This document shows positions 42,075 to 50,819 of a DNA stretch of 59,260 nucleotides, piece by piece (within the stretch, counting starts at the first letter, position 1; each line of letters begins with the position of its first letter). The stretch lies in assembly GCA_964619055.1 (NCBI GenBank), contig CAZUDB010000016.1, positions 1-59,260 on the forward strand, in the 5' to 3' direction. The notes beneath the pieces were generated by a model. That model had not been told where the DNA came from. It did no database searches and worked only from the letters and a program-made list of their open reading frames with translations. The translations under genes were made by a program, and so were the position numbers. Origin of the DNA: CAYVUM01 sp964619055 (GTDB lineage: Bacteria > Pseudomonadota > Alphaproteobacteria > Rhodospirillales > Defluviicoccaceae).

Positions 42075-43853
42075 TCAGAGGGGCAGCGGGCGGCGGAACA
42101 CCTCTTCAAGGCGCACACCGCTGTTCGGTGCGTTGAAGCCGGAAGCGATCTCGTAAATGGCATCCGTTTCGACCGGATCACCCTCCTGCGGCACCAGGGC
42201 GAGTGGGCTCGGGTTGCCGATATTGGCCGGATCTCCGACGGCGCGATAAGTGGACTGAAACCGGTTCTCGTCAACGTCGCAGAGCGTGTAGCCGCGGAAC
42301 AAACCGTTGAAGTACGAAATGTGCGGGTTGTCCGCCTCGACCCCGGAACGGACGATAACGTGCGTCGGCCGCGGATCAATGCCGGCGAACGTGGACGAAA
42401 TGGATGTGCACACAAACTCGGCGCCGAGCACGTCCGAGTTCGGATCGTCGAAATCCTCAAGCAGGTTCGCAGCCCATGCGGAATGGATGTCACCGGTCAG
42501 AACGATCGGGTTGCTGGGGCGGGCCGCTGCCAAAACGTCGAACAGCCGTTGGCGCGCCGCCTGGTATCCATCCCAGGCGTCGATGTTGAGGATATCGTCG
42601 ATGTTCGCGAGCGGGTTTTGCGCAAATAGACGGATTGTTTGGATCAGGTTCCAATTCATGACCATGACCTGCTGGGCCAGGATGTTCCACTTGGCGCGGG
42701 AGCGCTGCAGATTGCGGTAGAGCGCTGCCTCCTGGCGATCGCCGAGCATGGTCGCGTCGTCCGCCGTGATCTGTGGATCGAACAGCTGCTGACCCAGGAT
42801 TGCCTCCAGCGCTTGGGCGTCCGGATCGGTGGACCCGAAGCCGTCTCCCGCGGGCTGGTCCGTGCGAAATTGCCGGGTGTCGAGCACGTGGATATCAGCG
42901 AGTTGGCCGAAGCTCAGCTTGCGGAACAGTTCCAGCTGGCTGAAACGATCGAAATTGCTGGCGCCGCGCAACAGGAACGGCATTTCCTCCGTGTAGACCT
43001 GATAGGCATCGGCGCGCCGAGCAACGAACTCGTCACCCTGCGTGCTGGAGGACTCTTCGGCGATGAGGGCCGCATAGTTGTTCTCGACTTCGTGGTCGTC
43101 CGGCGTAACGATGAATGGAAAGTTGGCGTGCGCGTCTTGGAGGTTGGGGTCCAGCTTGTAGAGGGCGTAGCGGGCGCGGTACTGTTCGACCGTGATCGTT
43201 TCGAACGGCTGATGATCGCGACCCGGAAGCACGGAGGTGCCACCGCCTTCGTACATGTAATCGCCGGTGTGGATGACGCAGTCCAGATCGTCCTCTCCCT
43301 GATCGCGCCAAGCAGCAATGTCGGCCCAGGCCGGATAGAAGCCTTGGGTGTAATTCTGACAGGAAACGACAGCGAAACGGAGACGATCGGCACGATCGAG
43401 CCGGCCTGGAAACGTGCGCGTGCGACCCAACCGGCTGATTTCGCCCAAGGCCTCAAACTCATAATAGAGCCAGGAATTGGACGGCAGAGTGTTGGGGCGA
43501 ACATGGACAGCGTAGCCGCGGCTGGCGAGCGCGGTGGTCGTGCCGTCGGCAATGATGTTGGCCATGCCCGCATCGGTCGCGACCCGCCATTGCACATCGA
43601 TCTCCGGCACGCTCAACCCTCCGCCGTTTAAGGGATCGGGTGCCAAGCGCGTCCACAAGACCACGGCGCGATCCGTCGGGTCCCCTGACGCGACGCCGAG
43701 GCTGAACACACCGTCATTCACCTGCGCTTTCGCACGCCGCCCCTTCAGGATGGCGGGAGCGCCGACGATCAGTGCCGCGCCGCCGGTGCCGAGCAGAAAC
43801 CGACGACGGCTGGGAGTGAGCCGCGGGCCAATCGGCCGATTCGATTGTATCAT
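42075..43853 (-). CDS. phoD: PhoD-family alkaline phosphatase/phosphodiesterase
   Basis: The 592-residue protein has a Tat signal (SRRRFLLGTGGAALIVGAPA, about 16-35) and the PhoD metallophosphatase core. Visible motifs are VVLWTRLAPDP, CVIHTGDYMYEGGG (metal Asp), VTPDDHEVENNY, LTGDIHSAW and the C-terminal NPHISYFNGLFRGYTLCDV. It releases phosphate from organic phosphodiesters and monoesters in the periplasm, using Fe/Ca. The window also carries a relic of a second PhoD gene at 17033-17254. I saw no pho box upstream. Confidence 0.93.
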   Translation of the reverse strand: MIQSNRPIGPRLTPSRRRFLLGTGGAALIVGAPAILKGRRAKAQVNDGVFSLGVASGDPTDRAVVLWTRLAPDPLNGGGLSVPEIDVQWRVATDAGMANIIADGTTTALASRGYAVHVRPNTLPSNSWLYYEFEALGEISRLGRTRTFPGRLDRADRLRFAVVSCQNYTQGFYPAWADIAAWRDQGEDDLDCVIHTGDYMYEGGGTSVLPGRDHQPFETITVEQYRARYALYKLDPNLQDAHANFPFIVTPDDHEVENNYAALIAEESSSTQGDEFVARRADAYQVYTEEMPFLLRGASNFDRFSQLELFRKLSFGQLADIHVLDTRQFRTDQPAGDGFGSTDPDAQALEAILGQQLFDPQITADDATMLGDRQEAALYRNLQRSRAKWNILAQQVMVMNWNLIQTIRLFAQNPLANIDDILNIDAWDGYQAARQRLFDVLAAARPSNPIVLTGDIHSAWAANLLEDFDDPNSDVLGAEFVCTSISSTFAGIDPRPTHVIVRSGVEADNPHISYFNGLFRGYTLCDVDENRFQSTYRAVGDPANIGNPSPLALVPQEGDPVETDAIYEIASGFNAPNSGVRLEEVFRRPLPL

Positions 43854-44057
43854 GACCTCAACCCTTCCCTATCGTTTGACGTGACGGGCGTGAGGCTCCC
43901 CGTATCGATCGCCCACGCTGATACCGCTGCCTTGATTCTGCAACCGCGAATTGGTCGCATCATTATCGACAACGCAGGTCAGATGGGTTTCCCGGCGGTG
44001 GATTTTCCGTGAAGGTTTTATTTACGATTTGGGACAAGTGACGTTTTTGCGCGATCC

Positions 44058-44432
44058 TCAGATCCAGCGCTGCACGGCTGCCGCTGAGTCCGTCGGCCCG
44101 GTGTTGAAGCAAATGGCCGCGCCGGTTGCGTGGCGGTGCACCACGTTGACGAGCGTCTCGAACAAGAGAAAATGATCCGCGTCGACGCGAACACCGGCTC
44201 CGATCATGATGCAGTCAAAGGACTGCGTTTGCAGGGCTTGCTCGACGACCACTTCAGCCGTTTCACCCCGATCAACGAGGCAGAGAGAAACCTCGTAACC
44301 GAGACCATTAAGCGTTTGCTGATCGGCACGGAGCGAAGCCAGAAGCTTCTCCGCCGTCAAGCCCGGCCACTTGGTATAGTCCACGACCTCGGGCGCCAAG
44401 CCGATGAAAAGAACCCGTTTGCTGGTTGCCAT
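44058..44432 (-). CDS. Conserved hypothetical protein, Rossmann-like
   Basis: The 124-residue protein starts KRVLFIGLAPEVVDYTKWPG and continues with alternating strands and helices (VSLCLVDRGETAEVVVEQAL, FDCIMIGAGVRVDADHFLLF), ending FNTGPTDSAAAVQRW. The layout resembles a receiver-like or flavodoxin-like fold, but no phospho-acceptor pattern is clear. It lies 90 bp after the aminopropyltransferase and on its strand, so it may be the last gene of the PspA cluster. Function unknown. Confidence 0.7.
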   Translation of the reverse strand: MATSKRVLFIGLAPEVVDYTKWPGLTAEKLLASLRADQQTLNGLGYEVSLCLVDRGETAEVVVEQALQTQSFDCIMIGAGVRVDADHFLLFETLVNVVHRHATGAAICFNTGPTDSAAAVQRWI

Positions 44433-44522
44433 GTCGATGGTCCTCCACGAGGGCAGTGGGGCGGGCGCTAACAGGGTTGCGTAATAGTTCTATCGACACC
44501 AGGGAGCCTGCTCGGCGGATTG

Positions 44523-46124
44523 TCAGCGCGGCCATTGCCGCCAGCCATCCAGGTAGTCGGCCAGGATGTCCAACCGATCCAAGGTGCTGGCCGGGACACT
44601 GTCATCCCCCTTCGGCTCTTGCAGATCCTTGCCGAAGACGAACAGGGGCGCGATGGCGTCCTGGTCCAAAAAGCGGGTCGGGACCGCCAAGTGATCGGCC
44701 AGGGAGCCAAGGGGGATCGGATCTCGCGATGCCAGCACAAACCCCCAATCGCCGAACGAGGGCACCAGGGCGTGGTAAGGGGCGGTGTGGGCGAACACCG
44801 AAGCGATGCTGGCGTGGATGCCCCAAAACGCCCGGCGGGCAAAGAAAGGGCTCGTCGCCTGGACGGCGAACACGCCGTCCGGTGACAGGTTGGCGGCGAT
44901 TTCGGAATAGAATTCTACTGTGTAAAGTCGGGCGAGAGCGTGGTTGTTGGGGTCCGGCAGGTCCGCGATGATCACATCCCACAACGCACTCCGCTCCGCC
45001 AAAAACGGAACCACGTCAGCCGCAATGACCCGAACCCGGCGGTCATTGTGGAGGCTGTTGGCGTTGAGGCTCGTCAGGTGCGGACTTGTCCTGGCAAGGT
45101 CCAGGACCGCTGGGTCCAGATCCACCAGCGTGATCTGCTCCAGGGTCGGGTACTTGAGCAGCTCACGCACCGCAAGGCCATCGCCGCCGCCAAGCACCAG
45201 GACCCGCTTGGGCGAGGCGTCGCCAGCGATGGCGGCCAGCATCGGAACGTGGACCAGGGCCTCGTGATAGCGGTGCTCGTCGAGCGACGAGAACTGCAGG
45301 TTGCCATCCAGATAAAGCCGGAGATCGTGACGGTCCTTCGTGAGCACGATCCACTGATAGGGAGTGCGCTCAGCATGCAGGACACGGGCGCCATAAGCGT
45401 TCTGGGTCCAGGCATCAAGCAGCGTGCCGGAGGCGACCAGAACTAGGCCGACGGCCGCAACGATGCTGACGCTCGCCGCCTGCAGTGAACGTGTGGCCGC
45501 ACCGCCAATCCGCTCCCGAAAGCACCAGGCGATCAGCAGAGCGATGGTCATGTTGACAAGGCCAAGCACCAGGCTCGCCCGGAAGGTGCCGAGAAACGGC
45601 AGAAGCAGGAAGGGAAAAGCGAGCGTCGCCGCCAGCGCCCCAACGTAGTCCAGGCTGAGCACGTGGGCGATGTTGACGCGAAGCGCTGCATAGCCTTGGA
45701 GAATGCGGGTGAGAAGCGGAATCTCCAGCCCGATTAAGATGCCAATGGCGACCGTAAAGGCGACGTAGGCGACATTGAAGGGGCCGAAGCCGCCTATGAT
45801 GGCGCTGCTGTCCAACGTCCAGGCGAGATGAAGTGCCGGAACGCTCAGCGCTCCAAAGACGCCGAGCGCGATCTCGACAATGACGAACGTGCGCAACAAG
45901 TTGCCGATCAGGAACTTGGACAGAAAAGCCCCGGCGCCCATGGCTGCCATGTAGAGGCCGATCGTCAGCGAAAACCAGGTGACCGTGTCACCCTTGAAAG
46001 TGGCGACAGTGGTCGCGATCAATAGCTCATAGACGATCGAGCACAGCCCCGCGACGAAGATGGCGTAGATGAGGGTGGTGATCTCAATCGACCGGGTGTG
46101 ATCCCAGCGTTTCACGGGTGGCAA
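44523..46124 (-). CDS. Membrane-bound polyamine aminopropyltransferase (spermidine synthase fold)
   Basis: The 533-residue protein has about seven or eight helices (1-230) followed by a SpeE-like domain. Catalytic features are present: LDGNLQFSSLDEHRYHEAL (about 265-283), VLVLGGGDGLAV (about 305-316), VDLDPAVLDLA and IADLPDPNNHAL. These include the GGGDG and Asp residues expected for decarboxylated-SAM/polyamine chemistry, unlike the fusion at 9270. It starts three bases after the Gly-rich membrane gene. Likely makes or modifies a polyamine-type product at the membrane (inference). Confidence 0.85.
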   Translation of the reverse strand: MPPVKRWDHTRSIEITTLIYAIFVAGLCSIVYELLIATTVATFKGDTVTWFSLTIGLYMAAMGAGAFLSKFLIGNLLRTFVIVEIALGVFGALSVPALHLAWTLDSSAIIGGFGPFNVAYVAFTVAIGILIGLEIPLLTRILQGYAALRVNIAHVLSLDYVGALAATLAFPFLLLPFLGTFRASLVLGLVNMTIALLIAWCFRERIGGAATRSLQAASVSIVAAVGLVLVASGTLLDAWTQNAYGARVLHAERTPYQWIVLTKDRHDLRLYLDGNLQFSSLDEHRYHEALVHVPMLAAIAGDASPKRVLVLGGGDGLAVRELLKYPTLEQITLVDLDPAVLDLARTSPHLTSLNANSLHNDRRVRVIAADVVPFLAERSALWDVIIADLPDPNNHALARLYTVEFYSEIAANLSPDGVFAVQATSPFFARRAFWGIHASIASVFAHTAPYHALVPSFGDWGFVLASRDPIPLGSLADHLAVPTRFLDQDAIAPLFVFGKDLQEPKGDDSVPASTLDRLDILADYLDGWRQWPR

Positions 46125-46127
46125 GGC

Positions 46128-46424
46128 TTACTTCCCGCGCCCGAAACCGCCACCACCAAATCCACCGCCTCCGAAACCGCCACCACTGTAGCCCGGGCCA
46201 CCCAAACTGCCACCGCGCGCGCTGGGAGCGCCCATCCCGCCGCCGACACGCCCACCGCCTGCGCCACTGGGCCCATAAAAGATCCGGGGGCCGCCGAAAT
46301 AAAGGATCGACGGCACCGCACCCGGCGCGGCATATCCGTAACCGCTCGAGGACGGCACGAAGAGGTAGAGATACACGGCGCAAAGGACCGCGCCGGCACC
46401 GACTAGGGCAAGCAGGCCTTTCAT
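46128..46424 (-). CDS. Small membrane protein with Gly-rich tail
   Basis: The 98-residue protein has one N-terminal helix (about 3-24), then a Gly/Ser/Pro/Tyr-rich region ending in tandem GGGFGGGGF repeats (about 80-98). Only the helix would be structured. Operon spacing (48 bp after the upstream gene, three before the aminopropyltransferase) supports it being real. No family recognised. Confidence 0.65.
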   Translation of the reverse strand: MKGLLALVGAGAVLCAVYLYLFVPSSSGYGYAAPGAVPSILYFGGPRIFYGPSGAGGGRVGGGMGAPSARGGSLGGPGYSGGGFGGGGFGGGGFGRGK

Positions 46425-46472
46425 GGTGTCTCACGCTCCACAGTCAGCAGCCTTGTCTTCATTCCCCCGGGC

Positions 46473-47045
46473 TCACGCAAAGTGCCTCAGGCGTGCCTGA
46501 AACTTGACCCGGCTATTCCACTCGAAGACGACACCGGCGATGATCAACGCGGCGAGGCCAGCCACATAGAATGGCGTGCTTCCGCCCTGAACCAAGCTCA
46601 CCGTGATATCCGCTGTCGCGTTGGCGACCGTGGCGGCCGGGTCCTGCGACAGCTCAATGTAGACTGGCCCTTCTTTCGGGACAGCCAACTGAAGTCCATA
46701 GACAATGATGTCGCGGGATTGGGAATCCGGGGGCACAGCCTCCTGTTGACGGCGCAGCGTCTCGCCGAAGGACAAGACCTCCGCGCCGTCTGCGTCCACC
46801 AAGCGAGCATCCTGCAGTTGCCAGGCCCCTGGACCGTACGGCTTTTCGATCTCGATGTTGACGAGGGCGCCGGCATCGCCGGTCTCAAACGGTCCGGCGG
46901 TAGTGTTGTCCACATTAAGCTGCGTAACTGACCAAGTGTCCGACCCGATCCCCTGAAACAGGCCCGTGAACAGACACAAGCCGCCAAATATCAAGTAGAC
47001 AATGGCCAGGTGGCCCAGATTCACGGATCGGCCGCTGTCCAGCAT
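46473..47045 (-). CDS. Two-helix membrane protein, paralog B
   Basis: The 190-residue protein has an N-terminal helix (LGHLAIVYLIFGGLCLFTGLF), a soluble beta-rich domain of about 110 residues with LSFGETL, and a C-terminal helix (GGSTPFYVAGLAALIIAGVV). It is clearly related to the next gene upstream in the operon (47057-47701), sharing GHLA-VYL, SFGE/SLGE and GGST...AGxxALxIA. The soluble domain is probably periplasmic. Start at ATG 47045 (MLDSGRSV); the in-frame start at 47108 adds 21 residues overlapping paralog A. Family unknown. Confidence 0.75.
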   Translation of the reverse strand: MLDSGRSVNLGHLAIVYLIFGGLCLFTGLFQGIGSDTWSVTQLNVDNTTAGPFETGDAGALVNIEIEKPYGPGAWQLQDARLVDADGAEVLSFGETLRRQQEAVPPDSQSRDIIVYGLQLAVPKEGPVYIELSQDPAATVANATADITVSLVQGGSTPFYVAGLAALIIAGVVFEWNSRVKFQARLRHFA

Positions 47046-47056
47046 CCCTTGTGCTC

Positions 47057-47701
47057 CTAGTGCCCCGGCTCCACACGTCCCCGGCGAACACGGGCGGGTT
47101 GTGCGCAATCACCATGGGTTCGTCCGCAAACGATCCGGCCAAAGACCTTACCGTGCATCTCGGCCGCTATGGCCGCGATCAGAAGGGCGGTGATGCCCGC
47201 AACCCAGAACAATAGCGTGCTGCCACCTTTCTGGTCGATTCTCACGGTCGTTTGCGTCGGGGCCGCACCGGCGGGGCCGTTATCCCAAAGGACGAATCTG
47301 TACTGGCCCGCGGTTGGCAACACAATATGGCCTACGATGCTCTGAGCCACCTCCGTTCCGGGACGCCGGCCGTCCGGATCGGTGGCGTGCCACATCTCCT
47401 CCCCCAATGAAAACAGCCGGCTGCCGCCCGCATCCTGAACCTCTAGCTCCACAAACGCCCAGCTTTGGTCGGGTACGGCCTTGGCGACGGTGACTTCCAA
47501 CACGGTGTCGGCGTTTGCGAACGACAAAGGCCCGATCACCGCGCCGTCGGCAAAAGTGCCGTCCACCAGGGCCGTGCGCTCCGAATAGGCGAAAAAACCA
47601 CTGATTAGGACGAGGGTCGCAAAAGCGAGGTAGACAAGGGCCAAATGACCAAGATGGACCTTGAACCGCCGGGCCTGGGACGTGCCGTCTGCGGAAGGCA
47701 T
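47057..47701 (-). CDS. Two-helix membrane protein, paralog A
   Basis: The 214-residue protein has an N-terminal helix (LGHLALVYLAFATLVLISGF), a soluble domain (about 40-155) and a C-terminal helix (GGSTLLFWVAGITALLIAAI), followed by a basic Arg-rich tail with two Cys absent from paralog B. It starts two bases after the DUF350 stop. The two copies suggest a heterodimer or duplicated sensor domain (inference). No family recognised. Confidence 0.75.
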   Translation of the reverse strand: MPSADGTSQARRFKVHLGHLALVYLAFATLVLISGFFAYSERTALVDGTFADGAVIGPLSFANADTVLEVTVAKAVPDQSWAFVELEVQDAGGSRLFSLGEEMWHATDPDGRRPGTEVAQSIVGHIVLPTAGQYRFVLWDNGPAGAAPTQTTVRIDQKGGSTLLFWVAGITALLIAAIAAEMHGKVFGRIVCGRTHGDCAQPARVRRGRVEPGH

Positions 47702-47703
47702 GA

Positions 47704-48573
47704 TTAGATCAGTGCCGCGATCACAAAGGCGAAGGCGATGGCCACGGCGGCTTCCAGCAATCCTGCAGCCAGGTTGCGGTCCTCCACGATCTCACGGTTT
47801 AAGTCATCGCCGGAGATGACAAGCTTGTCCATGAGGTAGCGAACGACAATCAGCACCACGATGCCAAGCACAGCCACCTCGGCGAACCACAGCAGGCTTT
47901 CTCCCCAACCGAAAAAATCGCCACCCACGGCATCGGCCATGATGATTCCGACGGCGATCAGAGTGCCACCAAATCCAACACCAGCGGAAACATTGTTGCC
48001 CTTGATCTCCTCCTGCAGGTTATAGGGGGTGACGCGATCGTAGATCCAGGCAAAGACAAACAAAGCGGCTTGGCCGAGCACGAAGAAAATGACCGAAGAC
48101 AGAACACCACCGCCCACACCACTGACCGAGCCCCCCGCGACAAGGCCAGTGGCAATGAACATGCCGCAGCGAACCGAACCAACCCCGCAGTTCTTTTGCT
48201 CCACGATCTCCTTCAACGCGGAAATACGACGAAAGGTCACATGATCCATCAGCAGGCGGGCCAAATTGAGGAACAAAATGCCAATCAAAGAGTATCCGGC
48301 AACGGCGCCAAGATCGAAGAGGAAGCCTTGGGAGGGACCGCTGACAGCCCCGGCGAAGATGATCGAGGTTGCAAGGAAGTATCCCGCGACGGACAAGCCC
48401 ACGGCCGGGTTGTCGCGCGTGACCAGCTCATCCGAAAGTTTGTAGGGGGTGAGGAGGTCCAGCAGCAGTTTTGCGAGCAGAAACAGGACCGCATAGAGTA
48501 TAATGAATGCTATAGCCGTGCCCACGCCGGTCAGAAGGTCCATGAACTCAGTGCCCACGACACCCTCCGTCAT
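47704..48573 (-). CDS. DUF350 membrane protein (YjfL-like, duplicated)
   Basis: The 289-residue protein has eight helices in two DUF350 repeats. Each has the same pattern of a Tyr/Leu-rich loop then a Gly-rich helix (TPYKLSDELVTRDNPAVGLSV and TPYNLQEEIKGNNVSAGVGF in turn). E. coli YjfL carries one such domain. Function is unproven; operon partners in several bacteria are PspA-like and polyamine-synthesis proteins. Its ATG overlaps the DUF4178 stop (TAATG). Confidence 0.88.
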   Translation of the reverse strand: MTEGVVGTEFMDLLTGVGTAIAFIILYAVLFLLAKLLLDLLTPYKLSDELVTRDNPAVGLSVAGYFLATSIIFAGAVSGPSQGFLFDLGAVAGYSLIGILFLNLARLLMDHVTFRRISALKEIVEQKNCGVGSVRCGMFIATGLVAGGSVSGVGGGVLSSVIFFVLGQAALFVFAWIYDRVTPYNLQEEIKGNNVSAGVGFGGTLIAVGIIMADAVGGDFFGWGESLLWFAEVAVLGIVVLIVVRYLMDKLVISGDDLNREIVEDRNLAAGLLEAAVAIAFAFVIAALI

Positions 48574-49223
48574 TAGGTCGACGGCTCGCCAGTATTGGCG
48601 TAAACCGTTATCTGGTGGGGATCAATCGCCTTGGAGACGTGAACCTCATACTCGTTCGTGCCCCAGCGCTCGACGGAGATTGAGGTTTGGCCGTCGGCGC
48701 CCGAAAACTCCCAATAGTAAAAGGTCTGCGGTTTCAGGCGATCGCCATCCTTGAAAAACATGGCTTGGTCGGATTCGGTGTAGGTGAAGGTTTGGCCCTC
48801 GAACTCGAACTGCCCCATTTCGTCATCATCGAATTGCTTGAGACGTTCCGGACTTAATCCTGCTTCAGCGAGCGTGAGGCGTCGAAGGCTCGCTGTGACC
48901 TCCGTCTCGTCATCCTCCTCCACCGTGAGCCAGACCTTGCCGAGTTCACTTTCGCCTTCGAGCTCAAACCACTCCCAGCCCTCCTGGCTGTAGAGGTGGC
49001 GGGACAGCACCCGGACGTCGATGTCCGACATGTCCGGCCCGTAGCCGCGCAAGGACAGAACGCCACCCGGACCCATATTCTCGATTCGAACCTCCTTCGG
49101 CGTGCGATCGGCGCGCCGCGGCGGCTCGGGCGCTGTCTCCTCTCCACCGCGCGACTTCAGAATCATGCGGCCCGCCACCACGGCGACGACAATGAGAACG
49201 ACGACGATGAGGATTTCTTGCAC
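48573..49223 (-). CDS. DUF4178 domain protein with N-terminal helix
   Basis: The 216-residue protein starts at GTG 49223 with a helix (MQEILIVVVLIVVAVVAG) and then a beta-rich DUF4178-type domain (LSRHLYSQEGWEWFEL, FFKDGDRLKPQTFYYWEFSG, ISVERWGTNEYEVHVSK). The GTG start follows AGG at a good distance; a start at 49268 would place basic residues before the helix without a better ribosome site. DUF4178 genes recur beside DUF350, PspA and spermidine-synthase genes. In E. coli yjfK occupies the same position. Confidence 0.8.
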   Translation of the reverse strand: MQEILIVVVLIVVAVVAGRMILKSRGGEETAPEPPRRADRTPKEVRIENMGPGGVLSLRGYGPDMSDIDVRVLSRHLYSQEGWEWFELEGESELGKVWLTVEEDDETEVTASLRRLTLAEAGLSPERLKQFDDDEMGQFEFEGQTFTYTESDQAMFFKDGDRLKPQTFYYWEFSGADGQTSISVERWGTNEYEVHVSKAIDPHQITVYANTGEPST

Positions 49224-49357
49224 ACGAGCCTCGCTGTCCTGGTGCCGCCCGGCGGCGGTCCAACTCAACTAACGGCGCACCTGAAGCGCCTTGCCGGCAG
49301 TGCTCGGTCGGCCGCAGTTGCCGAAATTCAGGCACCCGCTCCCGGTACAGTCTGACC

Positions 49358-50125
49358 TTAGGCGCCGCGGGCGGATCCTACCGTCGATGACGCCGGCACC
49401 GTCACCGTCTCCGGTTTTGGCGCGGCCGCCATGCGGGCTTTCAGCGCCTCGAGCGAGGCTGACGGCGTGGCTGAGTCGGCGGAGCCGGCGAGAGCCGTAT
49501 CAATCTCGGAATCGATGCTGCGACCCGTATCAGCGATATCGCCGTAGGCTTGGGCAAGCGCCTCCTCCTCGTGGACTTTGTCCCGCATGCGCTCCAGCAT
49601 GGCAATCGTGCCGGAGGAGTCGACACTCGCCAACTGTTCATTGAGCTTGCGTGTCGCTTTACCAACCTGAGCGCGCGCCTTCAGGGTCGAGAGCTCGTTC
49701 TCGTACTTCGTGATCTGGGATTTCAGCGCGTTGATATTGGCTTCCAGCTTGCCGGTCATGGTGTCGAAGTGATCCACCTCCCGGGACAGCTCCGTCGCCC
49801 GCTTGATCGCCTGATCGCGAAGATTAAGGGCCTCCGTGGCCAAGCGGTCGGCGTCGGCGGCGCTGATTTGCCCAGACTCGGCGCGTTTGACCAGCATCAT
49901 GGCTTTTTGTTCGTAGTCAGCGGCCACATCGCGCTGGCGCTGATACTCGCGCTTCGCGCGGATGGACTGGGCTTTCACCTCAGCCAAGCCCTTGAGGCTG
50001 TCTTGAAGGTCGTTGCGCAGGTCGCGAATACCCTGCGACGCCATTTTAATGGGGTCTTCCAAACTATCGAGAGCGGAATGGGCCTCAGACGAGGCCATTG
50101 TGAAGAGACGCTTGAAGAAACTCAT
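49358..50125 (-). CDS. PspA/IM30 family membrane-stress protein
   Basis: The 255-residue protein has an amphipathic start (MSFFKRLFTMASSEAHSAL) and then a nearly all-helical coiled coil (25-190). It belongs to the PspA/Vipp1 ESCRT-III-like family, which binds damaged membrane and lowers proton leak. The N-terminal EDPIKMASQGIRDL is typical. It is most like the E. coli YjfJ branch in context, not the pspABC operon. A disordered Ala/Ser/Pro-rich tail follows residue 205. Confidence 0.9.
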   Translation of the reverse strand: MSFFKRLFTMASSEAHSALDSLEDPIKMASQGIRDLRNDLQDSLKGLAEVKAQSIRAKREYQRQRDVAADYEQKAMMLVKRAESGQISAADADRLATEALNLRDQAIKRATELSREVDHFDTMTGKLEANINALKSQITKYENELSTLKARAQVGKATRKLNEQLASVDSSGTIAMLERMRDKVHEEEALAQAYGDIADTGRSIDSEIDTALAGSADSATPSASLEALKARMAAAPKPETVTVPASSTVGSARGA

Positions 50126-50179
50126 GGCAGGTTTCCCGTCCGTTGATATCGAGCGGTGTCGTGGTGCAGCTGGAAGCCG

Positions 50180-50581
50180 TCAGCGGCCTTTGGCGAACTC
50201 GATCAGTTCGCCCGAATGGGCGGCGAGCGCCAGAGCGAGGGCGTTGATGGTTCCCTCCAACTCGTTCAGGTCCAGGTTCTCCAACTGCAGCGTGTCCCGG
50301 AACACCACGCGTTGGCCGCTTTCGTCGAGTGCAAAGGCACCGTGAATCAGCTCCCGATTGATCTGCAAGAGGCGCTTGTACACACCATTTTGCTCGCTCG
50401 GCAGCTCCAGGATCATCTGCTCGATGATCAGGATTTCATCCTCGCAGTCGATCAACAGGTTGGAGATCCCGCGTTTTTCGTCTTCGACGACGAACAATGT
50501 GCTGTCCGCCCACTCGTCGACGATCGTGACGTCCAACTGGTTGAGGTAGTCCCTGACTTTCGCGAAATTGTCCTGCGACAT
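50180..50581 (-). CDS. Small YbjN/YjfI-like protein, first gene of PspA cluster
   Basis: The 133-residue acidic protein has alternating strand/helix structure (VEDEKRGISNLLIDCEDEIL, VFRDTLQLENLDLNELEGTI). It looks like the CesT/YbjN-type chaperone fold. E. coli yjfI (DUF2170) has the same position before yjfJ. Domain assignment is by pattern only. It leads the cluster, 54 bp before pspA. Confidence 0.6.
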   Translation of the reverse strand: MSQDNFAKVRDYLNQLDVTIVDEWADSTLFVVEDEKRGISNLLIDCEDEILIIEQMILELPSEQNGVYKRLLQINRELIHGAFALDESGQRVVFRDTLQLENLDLNELEGTINALALALAAHSGELIEFAKGR

Positions 50582-50819
50582 GGAAAAAGCACCCGGATCC
50601 GTTGCTTGCTTATCAAGTTTGGCCGACCGGCCCTAGACAGTGCACCGGGCGCGGCAGCGGGGATTTTGTGGCCAGACCGACCGAACGGTGTAGAAAAGCC
50701 AGCAAACTCCACAAGCCCCATGCTAACCGCCCGGCCGAGCAATTCAAAGGGGTTGTCGCTGGGCAGCGGCGCGGCGGTTGAACGACCAGTATGAGGTGGT
50801 TGCCCGGTATCAACAAAGC
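50582..50819. other. Upstream region of PspA cluster
   Basis: No gene seen in 238 bp. The promoter of the cluster should lie here. A sigma-54-type pspA promoter (GG-N10-GC pattern TGGCAC-N5-TTGC) was looked for and not found. Confidence 0.4.

Noticed and set aside
42639..43631. 330-codon frame antisense to phoD
   Set aside because: Mirror of the phoD codon pattern; no motif or independent start signal.
46128..46200. Repeats in the Gly-rich gene as a CRISPR-like or satellite array
   Set aside because: Short GGNGGN codon repeats inside a reading frame, no spacers.
50582..50819. Sigma-54 promoter before the PspA cluster
   Set aside because: No GG/GC spaced consensus found, and no PspF-like activator nearby.
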